64,000 bases of DNA from an uncultured Prevotellaceae bacterium. Lineage in GTDB: Bacteria > Bacteroidota > Bacteroidia > Bacteroidales > Bacteroidaceae. The stretch is from positions 1 to 64,000 of the forward strand of contig CADACW010000004.1 of the NCBI GenBank assembly GCA_902786565.1. The letters are read 5' to 3'. Below, piece after piece: positions 16,643 to 25,800 of this stretch. The translations under genes and the position numbers were made by a program. Every line of letters begins with the position of its first letter. Position 1 is the first letter of the stretch. The notes under the pieces are model-generated. The model saw only the letters and a program-made list of their open reading frames with translations, was not told the origin of the DNA and did no database searches.

Positions 16643-18181
16643 TTACTTCAGGGCCTTGTTGAGCATGAAGTAGACCTCGTTGTTGCGCAGGGTCTGCTTG
16701 AACTCATAGGTCTTGGTGTCCTTGTTGATCTTGACATACTCGATGCCCAGCATTTCGGCGAAGTCCTCCCAGTACTCCTCGGTGATGTCGTAGGAGAAGG
16801 CTGAGTGGTGTGTGCCACCAGCCAGGATCCATGCGCCTGCGCCAATCTCGAATGTGGGCTGTGGCACCCATAGTGCGCTGGCCACGGGCAGGTTGGGCAT
16901 GGGCTTGGGCTCGATGCACTCCACCTCCTGTGAGATGAGGCGGAAGCGGTTGCCCAGGTCTACGACCGTGGCCTTGATGCCGCGTCCGGTCTTCGATGTG
17001 AAGACGAGGCGTGCGGTCTGCTGCTTGCGAATGCCGATGCCGAGGAAGTGAACCTCGAGCTTGGGTTTGTCGACGGCGATGAGTGGGCACACCTCGAGCA
17101 TGTGGCTCTGCAGGCAGCTGGAGCGGTCGCCGGCGAAGTTGAGGGTGTAGTCCTCGAGGAATGAGCAGCCCGTGGGCAGTCCCTGCTGGATGACCCAGAG
17201 TGTGCGATAGAGGCAAGCCGTCTTCCAGTCGCCCTCGGCACCGAATCCGATACCCTCGGCCATTAGTCGCTGCGAGGCCAGACCGGGAATCTGGTCGAAG
17301 CCGCAGAAGTCGGGAGCGTCGATGTCGGCGTCGCCCAGGTCGTCGAAGTTGGTGGTGAAGGCCAGTGCGCCTTCGTCCTTCAGCACGCGGCGCAGAGCAA
17401 TCTCTGCCTTGGCGGCGTTCTTCACCTTCTGCCAGTAGACCTCCTCGCCGCTCTCGTCAATCTTGATGGTGTACTCCTTCTTGTACTCCTCCACGAGGTC
17501 GTCGGCCTCCTTGTCGGTGACCTTCTTGAAGTACTCCATCAGGCTGGAAACGGGATAGTAGTCCACGTGGTAGCCCAGACGCTGCTCGAACTCCACACGG
17601 TCGCCGTCGGTGACTGCCACATTGTTCATATTCATGCCGAACATGAGGCAGCGCACGTTGTGAGCGTCGGCCACGCCGGCAGCCACTCGTGCCCATACGG
17701 CAATCTGCTTCTGAGCCTGCTCGTCCTTCCAGTAGCCGCAGACCACCTTGCGGGGCACACGCATGCGGGTGCAGATGTGTCCGAACTCGATGTCGCCGTG
17801 GGCGCTCTGGTTCAGGTTCATGAAGTCCATGTCCATGGTCGCCCAGGGAATCTCGGCGTTATACTGTGTGTGGAAATGGAGGAGGGGCTTCTTCAATGCC
17901 TGCAGTCCCTTGATCCACATCTTGGCAGGTGAGAAGGTGTGCATCCATGTGATGATGCCGATGCACTTCTCTTCGTTGTTGGCAGCGAGCATTACCTGCT
18001 CCACTTCCTTCGAGCTGTTGGCCGTGCCTTTATAGACAATCTTCACGGGGATGTTGCCGCTGGCGTTCAGGCCCTCAACCATCTCCTTTGAGTGTCCGTC
18101 AACTGCAACCACAGCGTCACCACCATAGAGCAACTGTGCACCAGTCACCCACCATACTTCCAAATTCTCAAATGCTTTCAT
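16643..18181 (-). CDS. araA: L-arabinose isomerase
   Basis: 512 residues, close to the usual 500. The start MKAFENLEVWWVTGAQLLYGG is characteristic of AraA. The active-site region shows GFGAEGDWKTA, EDYTLNF and SHMLEVCP, and the C-terminus has the metal-site region GGTHHSAFS. AraA converts L-arabinose to L-ribulose in the cytoplasm, the first step before ribulokinase (11013) and the epimerase AraD (28486). It is transcribed alone, ending at a strong terminator. A TATTTTTG box at 18248-18241 on the minus strand can serve as -7, but its -33 is weak, as expected for a regulated promoter. Confidence 0.95.
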   Translation of the reverse strand: MKAFENLEVWWVTGAQLLYGGDAVVAVDGHSKEMVEGLNASGNIPVKIVYKGTANSSKEVEQVMLAANNEEKCIGIITWMHTFSPAKMWIKGLQALKKPLLHFHTQYNAEIPWATMDMDFMNLNQSAHGDIEFGHICTRMRVPRKVVCGYWKDEQAQKQIAVWARVAAGVADAHNVRCLMFGMNMNNVAVTDGDRVEFEQRLGYHVDYYPVSSLMEYFKKVTDKEADDLVEEYKKEYTIKIDESGEEVYWQKVKNAAKAEIALRRVLKDEGALAFTTNFDDLGDADIDAPDFCGFDQIPGLASQRLMAEGIGFGAEGDWKTACLYRTLWVIQQGLPTGCSFLEDYTLNFAGDRSSCLQSHMLEVCPLIAVDKPKLEVHFLGIGIRKQQTARLVFTSKTGRGIKATVVDLGNRFRLISQEVECIEPKPMPNLPVASALWVPQPTFEIGAGAWILAGGTHHSAFSYDITEEYWEDFAEMLGIEYVKINKDTKTYEFKQTLRNNEVYFMLNKALK

Positions 18182-18240
18182 TGTTTCTTTTGTTTAGTTA
18201 TTAGTAATGATTGTTTGTTTGCCAAAACTTGATTGGTTTG

Positions 18241-18248
18241 CAAAAATA
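18241..18248 (-). promoter_or_regulatory. Probable -7 box of araA
   Basis: TATTTTTG on the minus strand, 60 bases before the araA start. No TTTG lies at the right distance upstream. The following GTTTTGGCAAACAAAC stretch could hold a regulator site. Confidence 0.45.
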
Positions 18249-18305
18249 GGTAATTATAGCGACATAGAAAAACTATTTAAGAATCTTAAAGTTAAAAAAG
18301 GCGAA

Positions 18306-18342
18306 ATGAGGGGTGAGAGGTGAGGGGCGAGAGGTGAGAGTC
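18306..18342. repeat. Short GAGAGGT heptad array after the anti-sigma gene
   Basis: Five 7-base units of GAGGGGT/GAGAGGT type directly after the stop codon of the anti-sigma gene. They are the same units as the coding array at 19400-19488. Confidence 0.8.
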
Positions 18343-19594
18343 ATTTGAGGTCCAGGCGCAGTCCGGCTTGCAGTTTCAGGCTGGTGGGCTTGTCCTTGAA
18401 ATAGTTCTGGAGGGGGCTGCCATTGTCGAAGTAGTGGCTGACGCCCGGCTCTGCAAAGAGCGAGAGGCGCGGGGCCAGGCTGTACTGGGCGCCGAGACTG
18501 CCGCTGACTGACCACTGCAGGCGGTCGCGGTCGGTGTGCTGCCCGACACCCTCGGTCTCCACCCGTGCCTTGACGTTCCAGTCGGCCTGCACGGCGGTGG
18601 CGACGTAGAGCCGGAAACGCTTGTTGCGCCACAGGCAATAGCTGAGGCCCAAGGGTATGCCCACATAGTGCAGGGCCTGTTCCTTGGTGTAGTGCATGCT
18701 GCGGACGGTCTGGGTGAACTCCGACCGGAGCCGGGTGTAGACGAGGCCCGACGTGAGCGACAGGCGGCCGGTGAGCGGACAGCTGACAGAGAGTCCAAGC
18801 GAGAAGGGCAGACTGTGATGCTGGCGCTCCTCATAGCCCGTCAGGAAGATGGGGGCCTGACGGCTGGCGGCATGGCTGGTGGTGTAGGTGTAGGTCTTCG
18901 CCAGGGCGTCGGCCATCATCACGGCGTTGCTGTTGTCGTGGGTGCCGAAGCTGTTGGTGGCATAGAGGGCAAGGGTGAGGCGGGGGTGATGTGATTGATG
19001 GGGATTGGGGGATTGATGGGGGTAATGGGACAGATGGGGCGAATGAGCAGTATGAGAGGATTGGGCAGATGGGGCAGATGGGGTGTGGGCGTTATTGTCA
19101 GTGGGGGTGGGTGTCGGCTGGGGCTGTTGGGGTTGGCTCTGGGCAAGGCTATGGCTATGAGCAGTGGTGGGCATACTGCTGGGCGTGGTCGGGGTGGCAA
19201 TGGGCGTGGTCGGGGTGGCAATGGGGATGGTCGGCTCTTCCGCAGAAAGTTGGTCTCCCTGCTGGGCTATGGCGGGCTTTTCGAGTTCAGGCGTGGCGCT
19301 TTCTGCCTGAACGAGCTGGGGCTCTGACTGCTGCGATTGCTGGCTCCACCACACCAGCGCACCACCGAGAAGCAGCAGAGCGACAGCAGCGGCCCAACGG
19401 TGAGAGGTGAGGGATGAGAGGTGAGAGGTGAGAGGTGAGAAGTGAGGGGTGAGAGGTGAGGGGTGAGAGGTAAGAGGTGAGGGTTGGGCGTTGGGCAGCG
19501 CGGCCTCGATGTCGGCCCACAGGTCGGAAGGCGCAGCCGTTTCGTGCTCCGCCAGTTTGTCGTGCAGTTGTTGTGTCCACTTGTCCTGTTTCAT
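18341..19594 (-). CDS. Dual-membrane anti-sigma factor with outer-membrane beta-barrel (Dma-like)
   Basis: About 417 residues. The start at 19594 overlaps the sigma-factor stop by 4 bases (ATGA). Parts in order: a cytoplasmic anti-sigma-like helix (MKQDKWTQQLHDKLAEHETA, residues 1-33), a linker made of a translated heptad array (SPLTSHPSPLTPH), one inner-membrane helix (WAAAVALLLLGGALVWW, about 70-87), a Pro/Thr/His/Gln-rich region of about 120 residues long enough to cross the periplasm, then an outer-membrane beta-barrel from about 205 (LTLALYATNSFG to SLKLQAGLRLDL). Proteins of this plan in Bacteroides are known as dual membrane-spanning anti-sigma factors linked to envelope state and vesiculation. 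The assignment rests on architecture and on the adjoining ECF sigma gene. Confidence 0.82.
   Translation of the reverse strand: MKQDKWTQQLHDKLAEHETAAPSDLWADIEAALPNAQPSPLTSHPSPLTPHFSPLTSHLSSLTSHRWAAAVALLLLGGALVWWSQQSQQSEPQLVQAESATPELEKPAIAQQGDQLSAEEPTIPIATPTTPIATPTTPSSMPTTAHSHSLAQSQPQQPQPTPTPTDNNAHTPSAPSAQSSHTAHSPHLSHYPHQSPNPHQSHHPRLTLALYATNSFGTHDNSNAVMMADALAKTYTYTTSHAASRQAPIFLTGYEERQHHSLPFSLGLSVSCPLTGRLSLTSGLVYTRLRSEFTQTVRSMHYTKEQALHYVGIPLGLSYCLWRNKRFRLYVATAVQADWNVKARVETEGVGQHTDRDRLQWSVSGSLGAQYSLAPRLSLFAEPGVSHYFDNGSPLQNYFKDKPTSLKLQAGLRLDLK
19400..19488 (-). repeat. Coding GAGAGGT heptad array in the anti-sigma gene
   Basis: Twelve or so 7-base units (GAGAGGT, GAGGGGT, GAGAAGT, AAGAGGT). On the minus strand they are translated as the 7-residue cycle SPLTSHL in the juxtamembrane linker. 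Confidence 0.9.
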
Positions 19595-20133
19595 CTTTTC
19601 TCCATTTCTTCTTTTATCATTTTTGCCAGCATCCTCTTTGCCCTGAAGAAGATGGACGACGATGTGCTCTCCTTGACGCCCAGTAGGCGGGCAATCTCCT
19701 TGTGCGGCCACTGCTCGAAGACGAAGAGGTTGAGCACCGTGCGGTAGTTGGCCGGCAGCCGCCCTATCATCTCCATCAGCCTGTCGGGCTCCAGCTGGCC
19801 TATATCGGGCTCCTCCACCTGCTCGTCGGGGCCGTCGGGCAAGGAGTCTGTCAGCAGGAAGCGGCTGTGCGCCCTCAGGTGGTCGATGGCCTGATGGCAG
19901 ACCACCCGGCCCACCCAGGCCTTCAGCGAGCCCTCGCCGCGAAACTGAAACTGCGCGATGGTGGAGAGAATCTTGACGAAGCTGTCCTGCATCACGTCGC
20001 GCACCTCGTCGCGCTCGGGCACATACCTCAGCGCCACGGCCATGGCATAGCCCGAATAGCGGTCGTAGAGCCGGCGCAGCGCCGCCCGCTCACCGCCATG
20101 TATCGCTTCCAGCAGTTGCTTCTCCGTCTCCAC
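19591..20133 (-). CDS. ECF-type RNA polymerase sigma factor
   Basis: 180 residues. Region 2 spans about 20-90 (ALRRLYDRYSGYAMAVALRYV, DVMQDSFVKIL, SLKAWVGRVVCHQAIDHLR) and region 4 about 120-175 (IGRLPANYRTVLNLFVFEQWPHKEIARLLGV, RAKRMLAKMIKEE). It directs RNA polymerase to a regulon, probably envelope genes, and is controlled by the coupled membrane-spanning anti-sigma factor downstream. It starts 8 bases after the upstream lipoprotein gene, so the three form one operon. Confidence 0.93.
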   Translation of the reverse strand: METEKQLLEAIHGGERAALRRLYDRYSGYAMAVALRYVPERDEVRDVMQDSFVKILSTIAQFQFRGEGSLKAWVGRVVCHQAIDHLRAHSRFLLTDSLPDGPDEQVEEPDIGQLEPDRLMEMIGRLPANYRTVLNLFVFEQWPHKEIARLLGVKESTSSSIFFRAKRMLAKMIKEEMEKR

Positions 20134-20141
20134 CGTGGCGC

Positions 20142-20780
20142 CTATCCTATTCTCCGCTTGGTATTATAATATATGGTGACGGCGACGGGCAGCTTGTGCT
20201 CCACCGACTGGCCCGTGGCAGTGTCGGTGACGAGCAGGGCGCTCACGGTGATGCCCAGCGTCCACTGCCGCATGTCCGTCTGCATCACGGCGTTGGCATT
20301 GTCAGGGCAGAGCAGGCTGACGCGGTGCAGACGGCCGTCGATGAGGATACTGAACGAACTGGTGTTGAAGCGCAGCTCTGCATTGGCGTCCAGCAGCGTG
20401 GGCGAAGCGAAGGCCATATACTGCGACTGCTCGCTGTAGCCCTGGGGCACCAGTCGGATTTCGGCGGCCACGCCCAGCGGCTCGGCCAAGGCCGTCATGC
20501 CGCTCTTATCCACCGACGTGCAGAGGCCCATCAGATAGCTTTCGGGCAGACGGACGTGCAGCGTCGGGCCCACCACCAGCCGGGCCGTGTCCACCACCTG
20601 GCGGTTCACCGTCCACTCGCCTTCGTAGACGGCTTGGCTCACCGGCGCATCGCTGCCTTTTTCTGCGGCATACGTATCGTCGCCTCCTACGGCACAGGCC
20701 GTAACCATCAGGGCAGCCACCAGACCCGACAGCCACCAGCGGCACAGTTCAACCATACTTCCAAACTCTTTCATACGCAT
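20142..20780 (-). CDS. Uncharacterised lipoprotein upstream of the sigma factor
   Basis: About 212 residues from the start at 20780 (20774 is also possible). The signal peptide has a lipobox-like end (LVAALMVTAC). The rest is beta-rich without a recognised family (GPTLHVRLPESYLMGLCT, SFSILIDGRLHRVSLL, WTLGITVSALLVTDTATGQ). A longer open frame upstream reads through the GATAAGTG palindrome element and is not credible. Its position as first gene of the sigma/anti-sigma operon suggests a regulated envelope protein or part of the sensing unit. Function unknown. Confidence 0.65.
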   Translation of the reverse strand: MRMKEFGSMVELCRWWLSGLVAALMVTACAVGGDDTYAAEKGSDAPVSQAVYEGEWTVNRQVVDTARLVVGPTLHVRLPESYLMGLCTSVDKSGMTALAEPLGVAAEIRLVPQGYSEQSQYMAFASPTLLDANAELRFNTSSFSILIDGRLHRVSLLCPDNANAVMQTDMRQWTLGITVSALLVTDTATGQSVEHKLPVAVTIYYNTKRRIG

Positions 20781-20854
20781 AAATATCAGTTTTCTATCAT
20801 ACAGTATCTCGTGTGGGTCGTCTCGGACCAGACATTTTGAACACACATTGAGGG

Positions 20855-20950
20855 CAAGCCCCGTATGCCCCCGTAGAGATAAGTGGCACTTATCTCGGAG
20901 ATAAAAGGCACTTATCTCGGAGATAAAAGGCACTTATCTCCCACGTAGGA
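20855..20950 (+). repeat. GATAAGTG palindrome element, copy 2
   Basis: Three 22-base units at 20875-20940; the left flank TATGCCCCCGTAGAG matches the C-rich flank of the other copies. It lies in the divergent space between the sigma-operon lipoprotein and the VWA gene. The rest of this gap (20950-21184) holds no gene; a weak GGCC hairpin followed by T6 at about 21082-21099 is the only other structure seen. Confidence 0.9.
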
Positions 20951-21184
20951 GGAATCTAACTCATTAGCGTGCATTTCTTCATTTCGATATTAACCCACAC
21001 AGATTCGTGCAGAACCCTGTCTGCTCTACTCTTATAACGGAGAAAGGCGGGAATCTTGCACCTCGACGGGGCACTTTGTGGGCCATCTTCGGCCTTTTTT
21101 AACGCTTATTATGATTTCCAGGTGCAGGATTTGGCCTGACTGGCCGTTTCAATGACAAAAACATATCGACAAAACGCAACAACT

Positions 21185-22708
21185 ATGAAGAAACTGAATC
21201 TCACACATCTTGGCCTGGCAGTCTGGAGTCTGCTGGCCGTAGGGTGTGGCACGGACAACGATGGCGGCGTCTCGTACGAGGCAGCCCAGCAGAACTACTC
21301 CGCAAAAGCTAATATCGCAGATGGTGGCGACTGCCCAGCGCCCCACAAAAGCGGCGACCAGTTCAGCGAGTTTGCCGACAATCCCTTCGTCAAAACATCG
21401 CTCCAGCCTGTGTCTACCTTCTCCGTCGATGCCGACGGTGCCTCCTTTGCCATTGTGCGCCGCTATCTCACACGGGGCTATGAGGTCAACCCGTCGAGCG
21501 TGCGCATAGAGGAACTGCTCAACTATTTCACCTTCGACTATGCCGCACCCACCGACGGCCACAGCGTGGCCATCCATGCCGAGGTGGGCGACTGCCCCTG
21601 GAACCCGGCCCACAAGCTGCTGCAACTGGGCATCAAAGGCAAGGAGCTGAAGGCCGACGAGACGCCACGCGCCAACTTCGTGTTCCTGGTCGACGTGTCA
21701 GGCTCGATGGCCAGCAACGACAAGCTCGCCCTGCTGAAGTCCGGTCTGCGCCAAATGGTCGGCCAGATGAACCCCGCCGACCGCATCTCAATCATCACCT
21801 ATTCAGGAAAGGTGGAGAAGGTGCTGGAGTCGACCCTGGTAAAGGATGCTGCCACGATAACGCAGGCCATAGACCATCTGGTGGCCAGCGGCAGCACCAA
21901 TGGCGGCGATGCGCTGAAGATGGCCTACGAGGAGGCCCTGCAGAACTATGACCCGACATGCAACAACCGCATCATCATGGGCACCGACGGCGACTTCAAC
22001 GTGGGCGTCACCACCACCGAAGCACTCACCGAGATGGTCGAGGGCTATGCCAAGCAGGGCATCTACCTGACCTGTCTGGGGTTCGGCATGGGCAACCTGA
22101 ACGATGCGATGATGGAGAACATCAGCAACCACGGCAATGGCACCTACCACTATATTGACAGCGAGGAGGAGATGATGAAGGTCTTTGTGCACGAGCGTGA
22201 GCGATTTGTCAGCGTGGCCAACGACGCCAAGTGCCAGGTGACCTTCGACAGCACTCTGGTCAGCCAGTACCGGCTGTTGGGCTACGAAAACCGGGTGATG
22301 GCCCAGGAGGACTTTGACAACGATGCGAAGGATGCCGGAGAGATTGGTGCCGGACAGACCATCACAGCCCTCTACGAAATTGTGCTGGCCGACGGGGAGA
22401 AAGCGCCCGACAAGGCGTTTGCCACCTTCGACTTCCGCTACAAGAAGTCGCTCGACAGCGAGAGCCTGCCCCTGCAGAGAGTACTCACCGTTGAGAGAAT
22501 CTTCAACAAATACGAGCGCCCCGACGACTTCTACTTCGCTGCCGGCGTGGCCGCCTTCGGCATGGTGCTCCGCCACTCGCCTTACAAGGGTGATGCCACC
22601 ATGGGCATGGCCCGCCAACTGGTGGGCAGCCACTTAGGCACCGACCCGCACGGCTACCGGAAGGCCCTACTCGACCTCATCGACAAAATGGTCATAATTG
22701 ATAATTGA
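21185..22708 (+). CDS. YfbK-like von Willebrand factor A domain lipoprotein
   Basis: About 507 residues from 21185, which gives a lipoprotein signal (MKKLNLTHLGLAVWSLLAVGC). Three parts are visible: an N-terminal anchor domain (FADNPFVKTSLQPVSTFSVDADGASF, about 55-145), a VWA domain (about 155-330) with the metal-binding motif DVSGSM and the Thr/Asp loop GTDGDFNVGVTT, and a C-terminal DUF3520-type domain (about 350-500). These proteins sit in the envelope and bind partners through a metal ion; the partner is unknown. The last residues (MVIIDN) and the stop are supplied by the heptad array that begins there, so the natural end may have been altered. It is divergent from the sigma operon and transcribed alone. 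Confidence 0.85.
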   Translation: MKKLNLTHLGLAVWSLLAVGCGTDNDGGVSYEAAQQNYSAKANIADGGDCPAPHKSGDQFSEFADNPFVKTSLQPVSTFSVDADGASFAIVRRYLTRGYEVNPSSVRIEELLNYFTFDYAAPTDGHSVAIHAEVGDCPWNPAHKLLQLGIKGKELKADETPRANFVFLVDVSGSMASNDKLALLKSGLRQMVGQMNPADRISIITYSGKVEKVLESTLVKDAATITQAIDHLVASGSTNGGDALKMAYEEALQNYDPTCNNRIIMGTDGDFNVGVTTTEALTEMVEGYAKQGIYLTCLGFGMGNLNDAMMENISNHGNGTYHYIDSEEEMMKVFVHERERFVSVANDAKCQVTFDSTLVSQYRLLGYENRVMAQEDFDNDAKDAGEIGAGQTITALYEIVLADGEKAPDKAFATFDFRYKKSLDSESLPLQRVLTVERIFNKYERPDDFYFAAGVAAFGMVLRHSPYKGDATMGMARQLVGSHLGTDPHGYRKALLDLIDKMVIIDN

Positions 22709-22846
22709 TAATTCACAATTCATAATTCACAATTCATAATTCACAATTCATAATTCACAATTCATAATTCACAATTCATAATTCACAATTCATAATTCAC
22801 AATTCAGCAGCTAATTGTGAATTGTGAATTATGAACTGTGAATTAA
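22693..22846. repeat. Long AATTCAC/AATTCAT heptad array
   Basis: About 20 consecutive 7-base units: AATTGAT x3, then alternating AATTCAC and AATTCAT about seven times, then a turn and the complementary AATTGTG units. The two halves can pair as a hairpin. The array fills the space between the VWA gene and the convergent dockerin protein gene and may end transcription from both sides. Confidence 0.9.
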
Positions 22847-22854
22847 AAGTCCGC

Positions 22855-25800
22855 TCAATCGAACAGCGCAGCTGCTGCCCTGGCCCTGGCCGCCATCATA
22901 CTGATGACCTTGGCTATATCGGCCACATCCACTTTGCCATCGCCATTCACGTCGTAAACAGCCAAACCAGTCGTAGCGCTCCCGGCCATGAAGGAGATGA
23001 TAGATGAAATATCGGCCACGTCGATGTTTCCATCACCGTTAATATCACCTTTCAACCTGTCGCTATAGCTATATGTCACCTCGCTACAGGCATCCTTCTG
23101 CTCCACATTGCCCGCCATGTCGGTGGCAATGCTATAGAAGTGGTGCTCAATACCCTCATAGATGCGCACAGTGGCCGTGGTGCCCGCCACCACGTTCTCC
23201 GCAGCCTTAAACCAAGCCCCGGAGCCATACTGCACATATATGTCGTAGCGCCATGGACCAGAGCCGTCATCGCTCGCCTTGATGCTCACCGTGGCTGTGG
23301 AGTCGCTGGCCAAGGTTACGTCGGTCACGCGACTCACGGGCCTGACGCGGTCGATGGTGTTCGTCCATGTCGGGGTCATAATCAAGTCGTTCTGGTCGAA
23401 CACGATGGCGGCGCGGTTGTCAATGGCCGTGCCATGGGCCAGGCCTGGTTTCAGCCTGATGTCAAACATCAACTCGCCCATGCCGTTACCATTCACATTC
23501 ACTGGCAACACACCTTGCATTACATCATCCGTCGGCTCCATCGTCATCGGGTCAAGGCTCGAAATGTGCCACTTGGCAATGCCCTTCTTTTGGTCAAATG
23601 TGCCCTCCACCTGTGCAATGGCATTGATTTCGGGTCGCATATCAATGGTCGTCACAAAGTTCTTGGCACCCGTCAGTTCTGCGCTCTTATCACCAATCTT
23701 CACCTGAGTAGGTGCAAACGTCGAGAGGTCGAACTTCGTGGCATCTAATGTGTCGGTAACCACAATTGTATGTGCCGATGCCGTGGCAAACTCTGGCTCG
23801 TTCTCAAACTCTATACGGTAGTAAACGTCCGTCAGTTCATTCTTCAAGGCATGACTACCTGACTCAGAAGTGTAACCATAAATATCGTTGGGATCAATGG
23901 ATGTAACATCATTTTGCACACCACCTCCTGGAGAACCAGGTGGACAGTCTGGCTTTGTCTTTGTAAAGGCGGATAAACAACTTAATGCCGCGTTGGAAGG
24001 ATTAAGTGACAAATTAATCCCGTTAGAGAGGTTTTCTATTAAATCCATAATATCTTTAGCTCCTTTATAAAATCTATTTAGGCAAGTCAAGACTGTTCCT
24101 GGTATTGAAATGGCAGAAAAACCTAAAGATATCTTATCCAATAAACTTCGTTCTACTTCTTCTTTATTGCAAAAAACTTCGCCTGCTACTGTCACGGCAT
24201 CATTCACAATACCTGTAATACAGGAGATAGTATTGGCTGCTATAGCTAAATTGGGGAAAAGGCTAGCGAAATCAGCAATTGTAACAATAACATTACCAAT
24301 ACACACAATTTTTTCATAATAGCAACAGAAGTAATCAACCGCTTTAGAGCGTCTGCGAGCATTTGCTCCTTGTAGTTCTTCAGATGATACAGGATACCAA
24401 TCATCAACAGTAGCAAACCATGCCTCTATTTGTTCTGTCGCACTTAATGTAAGTGTAATGGTTTTTGTGGTTCGAGGAGGTATATTGATACTAAATGTAC
24501 CATTCCTAATGAAGATTGAATCACCTTTTTCATTTACAGTCTTTACTTTTATAAAATAATGGTCATCTTTTATAGAATTACATAGATTTGTTAAACTATT
24601 AATTTCTTCTGTTGTCCAGCCGTCAATGTCTTCTACATAGTCAAAAAGATTTTTCAAATTAAGCCCGTCAATATTAACATATGTAATCCCATTTTCCGTA
24701 GCATTAGAAATATTGATAGCTAATGGTACATTATACGCCGTCATATTCCCTTTATTTGTGATTTTGATGGTGTATGTTGTTGAAGTACCATGCAGGAATG
24801 TTGAGGGATAGGTGACAGTCGTTGCCAACTCAATGCCAACAGCCTCTTCCACAGTAACAAGGTTCAAGAATACCTTGTCCTCCTCTGTAAAGTGGAACTT
24901 AGCATGATAGTCACCAAGGGCAATACCTGTAAAGTCAAAGGCAACCGATGTTGTGGCATCACTTTCATGGCCTATGAGAATGTGTTTGATACTATCTCCC
25001 TGCTCATTATATAGGTCTACTGCATACAGGTCGCGGAAACCATTACCTTCAAAGGTTATTGTACTGCAACCGCCATTACCAACTACGGCAACATCTTGAC
25101 GCAGTATAGCATACTTGTCGATATGCTCGTAGTCAATACTGATGTCATCGCCTTGTGTGGCGGTCACATCGTGCAGGGCTACATAGAATGTTCCGCTTTC
25201 AGCAGCGTGAAGGCCACCCCAACTTACCGACTTGGAGCCAGAGACATTGTAGACCTCCTTACCAGATGGGGCAAAGAGTTGCAGCGTGGCGGCGCGGTCG
25301 AGTTTGAAGCGGAGGCTGTCGCCTCGTTCCGCCGTCACCTGATACCACTTGATTTCGTTCTCCTCGGGCCAGGCCGTGGTCTCGCGGACACCAGACTCCA
25401 AGGTCTTGATAACATTGACCTCCTGACCGATGCTATAGTCGGCATAGTCCTTGGCGGCATCGGTGAAGCGCATGGCGGCATCGTAGAAGCGCAGGTGGAT
25501 GGTGTTCTTGGCATAGACCATCGGCTTACCGCTGCTTGTGTCGAACTGGAACAGCGAGCTGCGCAGCGGGCGCGACTCCACGGGCAGCAACGACATCAGT
25601 TGCAGCGGGTTCACCCTCTGCGGCAGGGTGACAGTCTTGGCGGTCTCTATACCCTCGTCGTTCAGCCAGTACTGGTACTGGTCGATGCCGTTGCCACCGA
25701 GGGGCACCTTCAGAAAGAAGCGAGTCTGGATCTTCGTGTTCGTGCCACGGTCGTTGTAGAGCATATAGCTGATGTGGTGCAGGCCGTCGCTCAACTCCGA

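Noticed and set aside
20781-20933. N-terminal extension of the sigma-operon lipoprotein
   Set aside because: It would translate the GATAAGTG palindrome element and place the signal peptide 50 residues inside the protein.
22693-22846. Possible CRISPR array
   Set aside because: The repeat is continuous with a 7-base unit and has no spacers; no cas genes are present.
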